Below are positions 38,748-48,432 of a DNA stretch of 64,000 bases, piece after piece. A program made the position numbers and the translations under genes. The notes beneath the pieces are model-generated. The model was not told the origin of the DNA. It searched no databases and worked only from the letters and a program-made list of their open reading frames with translations. The number at the start of each line of letters is the position of its first letter. The first letter of the stretch is position 1. Source of the DNA: Saccharomycopsis fibuligera x Saccharomycopsis cf. fibuligera (taxonomy: Eukaryota; Ascomycota; Saccharomycetes; Ascoideales; Saccharomycopsidaceae); the NCBI GenBank assembly GCA_001936135.1, contig CP012810.1, positions 2,046,001 through 2,110,000 on the forward strand, given 5' to 3'.

Positions 38748-41597
38748 ATGACTAGCGATTTATCTTCTTTAACGAAACCTGCTTCTGACTCGTTGAATCA
38801 TGACAAAAGAGCATCTCGAACACTGAATAATAATGTCAAGTCAGATTACCCGCGGGTTGACGGGGAAGAAATGCATAGAGGTAATAACAACAGTAATGAC
38901 AGCTCGGATGACAATGCTGAGAAAATCGTTAATGAGAAAACTGCATATGAAAAAAGACCAAAAGAAGGCTCTAGTGCTAGTATGATGTTAGGGTCATTTA
39001 GTTTACCATCTTTCAAATCATCGTTGTTATCCAACAAGGCTAATCGATTTAATGATGATACCAGCGATAACCAAGCAGATAAAAGCAATCCAATTTTAAA
39101 CAAATTAACAGAAGATGCTAACCAAACTGCTCAGACATCAGTGCCACAAATAACTACTAGTTTTCAGTCCTCTTTACTCAGCAAATCTTCGCATTCAAAG
39201 ATTAATGATAAAATCAATGATAAGGTCAATAATAATGACGTAAATGTATTTGATCAGAATAGTCAGAATAGCTTGAGTAAAAGTTTGGCATTATTATCAC
39301 AATCACAACCCACTGACGAGACTCAACCTCTAAATTTGCATTCGGGCAATCAGCTTGCCACTAATAAAGGCACAGAAGCTCCAGCTAATATCAACAATTC
39401 AACTACTGCAACCAGCATCACTGGTACGCTCACCACCACTGCGTCTAATAAAATCCCCCACTTTGATTCATTATTTTCCAACTCTTCCACCAAATTTGTT
39501 AGATTACCCAACGGAAATGAAATCAAATTAAAACCAAAAACAAAAAGCATATTTGATAAGCCTCCTGAAACCATAAACCTAAAGAAAAGTTATAGTATAG
39601 ACATACATCAGATATACAGAGACATGGATTTGCGTTCCAAATTATGTAGCACAGTTACCTCAAAAACTAAAAAGAGGCGCAATAGGGGCATATTGTGGGT
39701 AGAAAAATGGAGACCAAAAAGCTTTCTTGACCTTGTAGGTAACGAAAAGGCTAACAGATTAGCATTGAGATGGTTAAGACATTGGTCTACGGCAGTCTAT
39801 GGCGAAGACATCGCTGAAGAATTGAGCAAATTGCCATCCAACAAGTACAAGGCAGCACAAGCAGCAGCAGCAGCTGGTGATTCGTCAAAATTCGAAATCA
39901 CTGATCCATTTAATAGACCCACCAAGAGAATCTTGTTGCTTCATGGACCACCGGGAATTGGGAAAACTACCATTGCCCATTTGATTGCAAAACAGCTAAA
40001 ATATGACTCGTTGGAAATTAATGCAAGTGACGAAAGAGCTGGCCAACAAGTGAGGGACAAGATTTACAATGCATTGGATACACATACATTTTCTGGGAAC
40101 CCAACATGTATAATTGCTGATGAAATTGATGGTGGTTCGGAAAGCGGATTCATCAGAGTGCTTACTGAGCTAATATATAAAGATATTAGAGCCACCAAAA
40201 ATTTAATTTATAGTCATAGTCAGGGGAAAAAAAACCAAACCAAAACTCAAGATCGATTTTTGTTACGTCCAATCATCGCAATTTGTAACGATTTATACTC
40301 ACCGGTTTTGGAAAAACTTAGGCCACATTGCGAAATAATCAGTTTTAAGAAACCCAGCGAAAACCTAATTAAAGATAGATTGAGTGCTATTTGCAAATCT
40401 GAAAAACTTAATATTGGATCCAAAGAGTTAACCCAAGTGGTGGCCATTGCAAATTCCGATATAAGAAGTTGTCTTAATTTGTTACAATTCAATGGTGAGC
40501 AGCTCACTGATGACGGTGAGCTACAACAAGTGCGAACAAAGGATACAAACTTGACATGGTTTAAGCTAGTGAATATGATGTTTCAATTGAATCTTCAGGA
40601 AACCAAGCATGAAACGTTTTACAGATTGCAACAGCATTTAGATAGTAACTCGTCAGTTGATAAAATAGTCAATGGTTGTTTCCAAGTGTATCCGGAAACT
40701 GTTTATAATGATCCAGCGCTTCTTAAAAGATCAGTGGAAGTGGCAGATTGGTTGTATTTTTATGATATAATGCAAGAAAGCAAGTACCAACAAAATGGCG
40801 AACTTGTATACTATGCAAATCAAGTACCATTGAAATTTTACCAACTTTTTGCAGAGGCCAATAAGGACAATATTAAGCATATTCACAATAGCAGTTGGGA
40901 ATATTATGAGCTTCAACGTTTGAATTCCAGCATCTGTGAAAGAGCAATTATTTCCAACACTGCATTAAAACCTTCCACTTTCTCACTTTTGAACAAGAAG
41001 CAGTATGTGGGAACTGAAATTCTTCCTATTTTGAACAATTACATCTTCAACCCATCATTCACTGACCGAAACAATGTGATTCTCAATAATGCCAACGACA
41101 AGAAAAAAATTGCCCACTTGTTAGATTTGCTCACCGAATTCAATTTCACAATAGAAAATACCGACAATAGTCAGGGATTAAAAGCGCTAGCACTTATTCC
41201 AGTTATGGACTCTGTGACGTTATACGAAGAGCAAAATAATCAATTCAAATCCATTGACTCCAAACGGCAAATGTTGCTCAAGTACCTTGTTCTTGAAAAA
41301 GAGCGGCAAAAAAGTGCCAAGCAGGCACAAAAGAGAAAATTTGAAGAAACACAGACTGTTGAAGAAGGAAAGCAAATTGAAACCAATTCTAACAAAGTGG
41401 TAAAGAATAATGGATCAGTGGATTTCTTCAAGTCATCGTATGCTAGCGTGAAGGGAGACCAACCAGCTGGCGTTAACAGCGGCAACGGTCCTCAGCCAAA
41501 GGAAAGCCATGAATTGAAAGTGTGGGTAAAGTACCATGAAGGGTTCTCCAACGCAGTACGGAAGAATGTGTCGTGGAGCGAGCTCTGGCTTAACTAA
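38748..41597 (+). CDS. CTF18: CTF18, alternative clamp loader large subunit
   Basis: A 949-residue RFC1-like AAA+ protein. With Rfc2-5, Ctf8 and Dcc1 it loads PCNA and promotes sister-chromatid cohesion and replication-checkpoint signalling. A Ser/Asn-rich N-terminus of about 310 residues precedes the RFC box LWVEKWRPKSFLDLVGNE (about 318-335). Walker A is GPPGIGKTT (about 401), Walker B CIIADEID (about 455), with a sensor-like AICND (about 509). The extreme C-terminus KVWVKYHEGFSNAVRK, ending SWSELWL, is the Ctf8/Dcc1-binding hallmark of Ctf18 and separates it from Rfc1, Elg1 and Rad24. Two MCB sites lie upstream. Confidence 0.96.
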   Translation: MTSDLSSLTKPASDSLNHDKRASRTLNNNVKSDYPRVDGEEMHRGNNNSNDSSDDNAEKIVNEKTAYEKRPKEGSSASMMLGSFSLPSFKSSLLSNKANRFNDDTSDNQADKSNPILNKLTEDANQTAQTSVPQITTSFQSSLLSKSSHSKINDKINDKVNNNDVNVFDQNSQNSLSKSLALLSQSQPTDETQPLNLHSGNQLATNKGTEAPANINNSTTATSITGTLTTTASNKIPHFDSLFSNSSTKFVRLPNGNEIKLKPKTKSIFDKPPETINLKKSYSIDIHQIYRDMDLRSKLCSTVTSKTKKRRNRGILWVEKWRPKSFLDLVGNEKANRLALRWLRHWSTAVYGEDIAEELSKLPSNKYKAAQAAAAAGDSSKFEITDPFNRPTKRILLLHGPPGIGKTTIAHLIAKQLKYDSLEINASDERAGQQVRDKIYNALDTHTFSGNPTCIIADEIDGGSESGFIRVLTELIYKDIRATKNLIYSHSQGKKNQTKTQDRFLLRPIIAICNDLYSPVLEKLRPHCEIISFKKPSENLIKDRLSAICKSEKLNIGSKELTQVVAIANSDIRSCLNLLQFNGEQLTDDGELQQVRTKDTNLTWFKLVNMMFQLNLQETKHETFYRLQQHLDSNSSVDKIVNGCFQVYPETVYNDPALLKRSVEVADWLYFYDIMQESKYQQNGELVYYANQVPLKFYQLFAEANKDNIKHIHNSSWEYYELQRLNSSICERAIISNTALKPSTFSLLNKKQYVGTEILPILNNYIFNPSFTDRNNVILNNANDKKKIAHLLDLLTEFNFTIENTDNSQGLKALALIPVMDSVTLYEEQNNQFKSIDSKRQMLLKYLVLEKERQKSAKQAQKRKFEETQTVEEGKQIETNSNKVVKNNGSVDFFKSSYASVKGDQPAGVNSGNGPQPKESHELKVWVKYHEGFSNAVRKNVSWSELWLN

Positions 41598-41863
41598 GTT
41601 ATACTTATATACTGTGCTAATCGATAATTTTGTATTTCTTTGAACTCAAAGATGTCATGTTGGAATCGTTTCTTTATTGCAGATCGAGTGACTGCAGACG
41701 TCTAGTTATTTACCCGCCCTTCATATTTAGACAAAGAATGATAGCCGCGCGTCCTTCAGTCATCGCTGGACCGCCGGAAGCTTATGAGCTACCATATCTA
41801 CAAATACCCACCCACCACCATCTCATATTTCTACAACAAGTACCACCATCACAACCATTTACA

Positions 41864-42985
41864 ATGCTTGCTTCGGAAATCAGCAGCCCTTCAAATATTA
41901 GAGTGGCTCTTTCAGGGATTACTGGTTCCATCAGGTATGCTTTCTGTCTCTAATTTTATCTTAGCCCGCAAATTGCGATACTACTAGATGATAACTGAAA
42001 TTCGATTCATCAGTCATAAGTTGACACACACACACATTATACACAATTATACTAACCTAATGCTTTTACCAGTTTTGCCTGCTGGATAGTGCTACTTGTG
42101 CCTCAGCTCATTGAACAATGGAAACTCAAATCTGCTGACGGGATCGCTATTGGTACCGTGCTCATTTGGGTACTTGGTGACATCTCTAACCTCATTGGCG
42201 CAGTGTGGGCTCATTTACTTACCCCAGTGATTTTACTCGGGGTATGGTTTTGTTTCCTTGACACTTCATTATTAGCTTCATACGGATACTACACATATAT
42301 CTTCCCAAAGAGCCACAGAACATTGCATGTTCCCATTGGCGAGCAAACTTCATTATTGAATACCAATACCAATACTAATACCAATACTAATACCAATACC
42401 AATACGACTGATCCAGAAAATCAAGCAAACATCAACGATGCTCCTGCTGAACAGCCCAACACCCAAAACAGAAGATCATCCCATAAATCGTCTAAGAGCA
42501 GAAGAAGAAGCACCGCTCAATCTTTAGCTGTTGCATCTTCTCATTGGTCCATTACTAAAAAATACATTTTTCCATTAGTATTTGTCTCTCTTGCTGGGTT
42601 GCTCGGCTACCTTGCTTCCAATCACAGTGACCCAGCACCAGCACCACCAGATCAAGAAATCAAATTTGGACCGCAATTCTTCGGCTATTTGTCAGCTGCT
42701 TGCTATTTGGGTGCAAGAATTCCACAAATTATCTACAATCATCAACGTAAAAGCGTTTATGGATTAAGTTTGCTTTTCATTATGTTTTCCACGTTCGGTA
42801 ATTTAACCTATGCATTGCAAATTTTGTTTTATCGCTCAGATTTGGCGTATCTCAAGTTGAATGCATCATGGCTAATTGGTGCTTTGGGTACGATTGCTGA
42901 AGATTTTATTATTTTTCTTCAGTTCTTTATCTATAAAGACACTTCAAAAGATGATGAGGTAGTTGAGGTGTACGAAGAGGTTTGA
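41864..42985 (+). CDS. YPQ1: PQ-loop vacuolar amino-acid transporter (Ypq1/Rtc2 family)
   Basis: Exons 41864-41934 and 42073-42985 join in phase 2 to give 327 residues. The intron has GTATGC, a CA repeat, TACTAAC (42050) and TACCAG. The splice restores GSISFACWIVLLVPQLIEQW, the first PQ motif; the second is RIPQIIYNHQRKS. Seven membrane segments are expected. Ypq proteins export or exchange cationic amino acids at the vacuole and belong to the family of PQLC2 and cystinosin. The central hydrophilic loop is long, with an Asn-Thr tandem repeat (from about 42359) and a Ser/Arg-rich stretch. Which of the yeast paralogues (YPQ1, YPQ2, RTC2) it matches best is not resolved. Confidence 0.9.
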
Positions 42986-43286
42986 GTTAATACAAAACAA
43001 AACAAAAAACAAACAAACACCGAAAAAGAAAAAATACGACAACCACATCTTTACCCATAGTTTATAATCAGCTTTTTCTTGTTCCATTTTTAAAGTAATC
43101 CTCTGCATTTGCTTATCAGTTTTTGTTTCTTTATATTCAGATTTTTCATTACAATTTCTTTTTCTTCTCTACCATCTTTGATAACTTACACGTTTATTGA
43201 TAATTGACATCAACACGACAAAAAATGTTTTTGCTATATTATACATTACACAGATTATGTAAAAACCGTCTGACTTTATTGGTGGC

Positions 43287-45680
43287 TCACTTCGAATTAG
43301 CTTTAGCCTTCTCTTGCATTTGTCTTTCTCTTTCAATCATTTCTTTTTCCTTTTTACTTTTTGGGCCCGGTTTGCTCCTGTACTTTTTCACAATCTTACC
43401 TGCTTTATTGATATATTTTGTTGGATCTCTATTTACCATTTTATTCTGATGAGCTTCCTCAACTAGTGGGCCCCAATAAATAAAAAACCCATCTTTAGTC
43501 ACTGCTCTAGTTTCTTCCCAATACAATTCTGTATCATCAATAAATGGATCATTTCTATCATATTTTCCAAGTTTACGATTGTTTTTAGCAATTAATTTTT
43601 TGATCTTGGCTTCGGATTCTTTAATATTTTCAAGATCTTGTTGTTCTTGTTGTAATTCAAGCTGTTGTTGCAATTGTTCTTCTTTTTCTTTTTGCAATTT
43701 GAGTTGATTCTTTTTGAATTCCTTCAAAAGTTCATTATCTTCGCTTCCCATCATTAATGAATCACCAATTTCATCATCATCAAATAAATCGTCTTTGAAT
43801 GCATCAAGAGCAAAATTAGCATTTGGATGAATCGTCTTGAATCCATATTTTTCTTCGGCAAGTTTCATCACATTGATAATAACTTGACCACCATTCATTT
43901 CATTTTTCCCATTTTTATCATCTATTTTGTTCAACGCAACGTCAAAAATCAACGGGATATCTGATTTTTTTCTAGCATTTTCCTCATACTTATCATACGC
44001 TTCATCAGCTTCAACTTCCACTTCGGCATCATCATCGTCTTCATCTTCTTCATCGTCATCGTCATCGTCATCATCGTCGTCATCGTCATCGTCGTCGTCA
44101 TCATCTATAACTTCGATAATCCTATTCTCTTCATCCGACTTACTGTTAAGCAAATCGCTTAGCTTGGTTAGTCTTGGTGTGTCTGATCTTTCCAACTTTA
44201 CCACTGCGCTGCTAGAAGTGTCAGTGTGGGCTGATGTGGCAGATACAGGTGCAGGTGCTGATGGTTGCGGTATAGGTGTCACAGATACTTCCGATGCCTG
44301 TGGAGGTTTTTCTACAGAATGCAACCTCACGGGGACAACTTTAGCTTTGTTTTTATTTTCTTTTATTGGATCCGGATGAATCGCATATGGTTTCTCAATA
44401 TGGGTCAATGGGTTTTGCACTGCGTTTTCAATTTTATTACTGGCTGGATGAGTAGTAGTAACCGCTGCAGCAGCTGCAGCAGCAGCGGCACTGCTGGTCT
44501 TTTTGAGCTTATCACCAGCACCAGCATCATTCTCTTTTTTGGTAGTTTTCTTTGGTTTTCGTGTCGAGGTGGTACCAACACTTGTGCTAGTTTCTTTAGT
44601 CTTTCTCAGCGTAGTGTCCTTTAAATTTTGCAGAGTATCAGCTTTAGATTTTTTTGTTGTAGTCATAGAAGCGGGAACATTGCTAGAAACAGAAACAGCA
44701 GCAACGGGTGATGCCCCATCATTAGTAACCTCCTGTTTAACCACAGGCGTTATACTGGTATCTGTTTTCAATGATGGCGAGGTCTTCTTAGCTGCACTTT
44801 TTCCGGCTGTTTTATTCGAAGCAGACTCATTAGTTTCGTTAATTATAATAATCTCTTTACTCTTGTTAGCTGCCTCAAATGCTTCTTTTTCCTTTTGAGC
44901 TTTCGTCTTTCTTTGTCGTTTTGGTGGTTTATTTGGATCATCATCTTTTGGCTTTCTTTTTTGTCTAGGTTTCCTCGGCTTACCAGTAGCTGTGGTAGTC
45001 GCAGTGCCAGCAGCACCGCTTGCTCCGGCCGGATCCTGGATGATTATCAAATCATCACTATTCTTGCCTTTGTTGGTATTATTACTGTCTTTGTCTTTGT
45101 TTTTGGCCCCGGTTCTGCCTTTGGTCTTTGTAGCTGTGCCAGACAGCTTCTTGCCCTCGTTTGTGGGATTTGCAGCGCTTGATTTGGCTGTTTTAGTGCT
45201 GGTGCTGCTTTCATCGTTGGTCGAGAGGATGTCGGCAATAGAAATCGGCTTCAAATGAAGTGGGACTGCCCCGTTTGCATTATTACCAGCGTTGCTATTA
45301 CTATTGGTATCAGCGGCACTGGTAATTGCTGCAGAACCAGTAAGGTCGTTGATGTTGGCGATCTCCGCTTGAGATGGTTCCGCCGCCGAGAAGGTAGAGT
45401 CCAGATTATTCACGATGGACGATAGAAGGATTCTCGATGACTTTGAATGCGGCGGTGGCGGCAAGGGCGACAGAGCTGCTGAGCTGGGAATGGGACCGGT
45501 ATTATTGATGGTGTTTTTGATGGAGGAAGCACTGCCAGAGTCTGTGGCTGGAGCTTTGCCATCGTCGTTGGACAAGAGAGACGATATGCTGACCATTTCT
45601 AAGAAAGGTTGTTAGTTTGATTGGTTGCGAGATGACGGAGAAGAAAAGAAGGAGTGTGATGACTTACTGCCTCGGCCCAT
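43287..45680 (-). CDS. HPC2: HPC2, HIR histone chaperone subunit
   Basis: Hpc2 is part of the HIR complex, a replication-independent H3-H4 chaperone that represses histone genes. The Hpc2-related domain is near the C-terminus (about 680-717): YDRNDPFIDDTELYWEE then KDGFFIYWGPLVEE, the signature shared with ubinuclein. The remainder is Ser/Ala/Lys-rich, with an AT-hook-like KPRKPRQKRKPKDDD and a run of about 20 Asp (44030-44105). The first exon is proposed as 45668-45680 (ATG GGC CGA GGC A), followed by a 69-base intron 45599-45667 (GTAAGT, AACTAAC, TTCTTAG); the reading frame then runs on in phase into ATG 45596. This gives 774 residues; without the intron, 769 residues from ATG 45596. Confidence 0.9.
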
Positions 45681-46127
45681 CTTGGCTTGTAGTGTGATGT
45701 GGTGTGATGTGTGGATAGGATATGGGATATGGGATGAGTGTGTTACAGTCAGAACTAAAAGCTCTCAGCTACTACATTCCAGCACAATCCACTGGCTGTT
45801 TTCTCATCTTGTTTTTTTTGCTTTTTGTTTTTTGTTTTTCGAATGTGGCGGGGCGCCGGCATCTGCTGCTGTGGGAGGGAGATTAGTGCGTGTGCAACTA
45901 ATTGATTGTTTTCTGTTTTTCGTGGCAGTTTACTACGGCCATTTAATTCCGTCAATCTTCTGGCGCTGCAGTATCTCTATGTGTATACTCATGAGCATGC
46001 TGTATAGCTGTGCTACTTGCAACACCGTAAGATCCTACTGCTACTACTACCACTACTACCACTAATTGTTGGGCAAAAACCAAACATCTATTGGATCTCG
46101 TATATAATCTCAACACCAACTCACTCA
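45681..46127. other. Intergenic region upstream of HPC2
   Basis: About 450 bases between the HPC2 start and the ADH6-like stop, on the same strand. It contains T-rich tracts (45810-45840) and a TACTAC microsatellite (46036-46064). The overlapping plus-strand frames are low-complexity and not supported. Confidence 0.5.
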
Positions 46128-47207
46128 CTAATTACCAAACTCCTTGTCGTAATCAACAAAGGTGAATCTGTACCGAACATCGCTGTTTGCAGCTCTCGTG
46201 AGCGCCTTTTTGGCATTTTCTTTGTTGATTGGAACCTCTTCCACCCAGGCCTTGATGTCTTTCTCGCTAGCAAGTTGCAACATCTCAAGGATCTCTTTTC
46301 TTGACCCAAGCAAACTGCTGCTCATTGAGCAGGCATTGCGCATGAAGGTTCTAGTGGTGACTTCAAACTTACCATCTGCTGGCAAACCAACAGCCACGTA
46401 CTGGCCGCCTACCACCAACGTGGAAAGATAACCGCCAAAATCATAGCCCTTGGCAGAATTAGCGGTGGCAATAATCAAATTAAGTTTTCTGGCGTTGGCG
46501 GTAAATGCATCAGGCTCAGAAGTGGCAATGTAATGGTCGGCGCCTAGTTTCAAAGCATCTTCCTTTTTGGAATTGGTTCTAGAAAAGACGTAAACCTCGG
46601 CCCCCAAGGCTTTGGCGAACTGAATAGCAAAATGGCCGAGTCCACCAATTCCAATAATTCCAACTTTCTTACCTGGGCCAGCGCCATTTCTTACCAATGG
46701 CGAGTACACAGTGATACCGGCACAAAGCATTGGTGCCACAGTAGATGAGGCTAACGAGTCAGGGATCTTGAAAACAAAATGTTCATGGACTCTGGCATGG
46801 GAAGCATAACCACCATAACTGACAGACCCATCGGCATATTTGGAGTTATAAGTGCCCACTGACTTTGGGCAGTACTGTTCGTTGTCGCTGTGGCAATCAT
46901 GGCAAGAAAGACATGCAAAAGACTGAGCCCCGACACCGACTCTGTCTCCTATCTTGAGAGAGGTAACTTGACTACCAACATTGACAACAGTGCCGACAAT
47001 CTCATGGCCGACAATCATTGGATAGATGTATGTTGGTTTTTCTTTCCATTCTGATTTCAAGTTATGGATGTCCGAAGAACAAATACCACAAGCTTCGATC
47101 TTGAGGTCGACATCGTGGTCGGCAAATGGCTTAGGCGTAAAGTTGATCTTCTCCAAGTCGCTCCATTTTTTAGAAGACAATGCAGCGAGGCCTTCAAAGG
47201 ATGTCAT
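46128..47207 (-). CDS. ADH6: ADH6-type NADP-dependent alcohol dehydrogenase
   Basis: A 359-residue medium-chain zinc dehydrogenase of the cinnamyl-alcohol family, which reduces branched and aromatic aldehydes with NADPH in the cytosol. The catalytic zinc ligands are in CGICSSDIH and GHEIVG. The structural zinc cysteines are in CLSCHDCHSDNEQYC (about 101-115). The Rossmann motif is GIGGLGHFAIQFAKALGAEV, and the following SRTNSKKEDA points to NADP rather than NAD. Length is typical. The promoter is shared divergently with KEL1. Several ADH6/7-like paralogues usually exist in yeasts, so exact orthology is uncertain. Confidence 0.92.
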   Translation of the reverse strand: MTSFEGLAALSSKKWSDLEKINFTPKPFADHDVDLKIEACGICSSDIHNLKSEWKEKPTYIYPMIVGHEIVGTVVNVGSQVTSLKIGDRVGVGAQSFACLSCHDCHSDNEQYCPKSVGTYNSKYADGSVSYGGYASHARVHEHFVFKIPDSLASSTVAPMLCAGITVYSPLVRNGAGPGKKVGIIGIGGLGHFAIQFAKALGAEVYVFSRTNSKKEDALKLGADHYIATSEPDAFTANARKLNLIIATANSAKGYDFGGYLSTLVVGGQYVAVGLPADGKFEVTTRTFMRNACSMSSSLLGSRKEILEMLQLASEKDIKAWVEEVPINKENAKKALTRAANSDVRYRFTFVDYDKEFGN

Positions 47208-48025
47208 GGTTATTTTTGTAAGTAGAGGGTGTTGTAGAGAAAAATGTTGTAGCTTATAAAAGAGAACTGGGAATAGCCGTGATACGTATTTACAGTAGAC
47301 TACATCGTCATTAATGTCTGCGATCTGCAGCTATATATATATATATATATATAGGCCCTGGTAGCTACTGATGGCGGAGAAAAGAAAGACAGAGCCTCTG
47401 TCTTTGTCCCAAACAGGAAGCTGCCGCGGGCGGTTAACGAGAGCCTTTGATTATGCATGGAAACGTCTAATTAAGTGTTCTGGAGTACGTGTGAGTATAG
47501 TAACGTGCGTGTCACACATTACGTAAAATATTATAAATATCAAATTTCATGGTTATGACCACGGATCACAAGAGCACATGTGTGATTGTGCCGGGGGGCA
47601 TTGGCACCCCCAATAAGCGGCGCTTCACCCCCAGTGTCTAACGTGGAAAAAAACCGCTGGAAATTCAACGCTGGAAACGCAGTTGAACCGAATTTGTTGC
47701 GTCGTGTAATTTCTGATCTGACTACCGGTAACGTTCCTGAGAGAACATTGCAACAATCGTCACTTATTCGCCCTGCCCACATTGTTTCTGCTACACGGAT
47801 ACTCACTTTTATTTCCCCTGTACCGCTGAAAATTTCTTCTGTTTTATCTCAGCCTTAGTCCGATCTCTTCCTTCTTTCATTTTTGCTTCTTTTTCACATC
47901 TTTTTCACATCTTTTTCACTTCCTTCTTTAAATTCGGTGCCCCTATTTCCATACTCGTTTCGTTCACTTTACGTTGAGCAGCTTTTCACCTCCAAGTCAG
48001 ATCTACTCTTGATCTCTATCTAACC
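47208..48025. promoter_or_regulatory. Divergent ADH6/KEL1 promoter with TA repeat
   Basis: About 820 bases separate the two start codons. Notable are a TA dinucleotide run (47331-47353), a GC-rich CCGCGGGCGG (47423-47432) that could be a zinc-cluster factor site, and a repeated CTTTTTCACAT motif near 47890-47915. The 88-90 codon frames here lie antisense to each other and are not convincing. Confidence 0.45.
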
Positions 48026-48374
48026 ATGGCCCCATTTAAATTCGGCAAAAAAAAGAAGAGTGCAGAAAGCAAGAGAAACAACTCAGTATCCAAAAAAGAC
48101 CCAAAGTCCCCCGGCACTTTTAATTCTGTCGAGTCCAACGAGTCCTCTGAGAAAACTGCTTCCTCCTCCTTAAATAATGAACTTTCCTCTCAGTCTCCCC
48201 TTCTGCATAAACCAATAGGCGAAGTCAAACTGTCTAATGAGTTCATCAACAGAGGCAACCTTGATAGCAACAACAAACTGTTGCCAAACCCAATAATTAA
48301 TACTGGTCCCGGATCAGGCCCTGGTCCTGCCTCATTCCACCAACCACCACCACAGCATCAGCAGCAGCAGCAGC

Positions 48375-48432
<58 letters not shown>

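Noticed and set aside
43927-44624. Plus-strand Ser-rich frames opposite HPC2
   Set aside because: Complements of the Asp run and Ala/Lys-rich HPC2 coding sequence.
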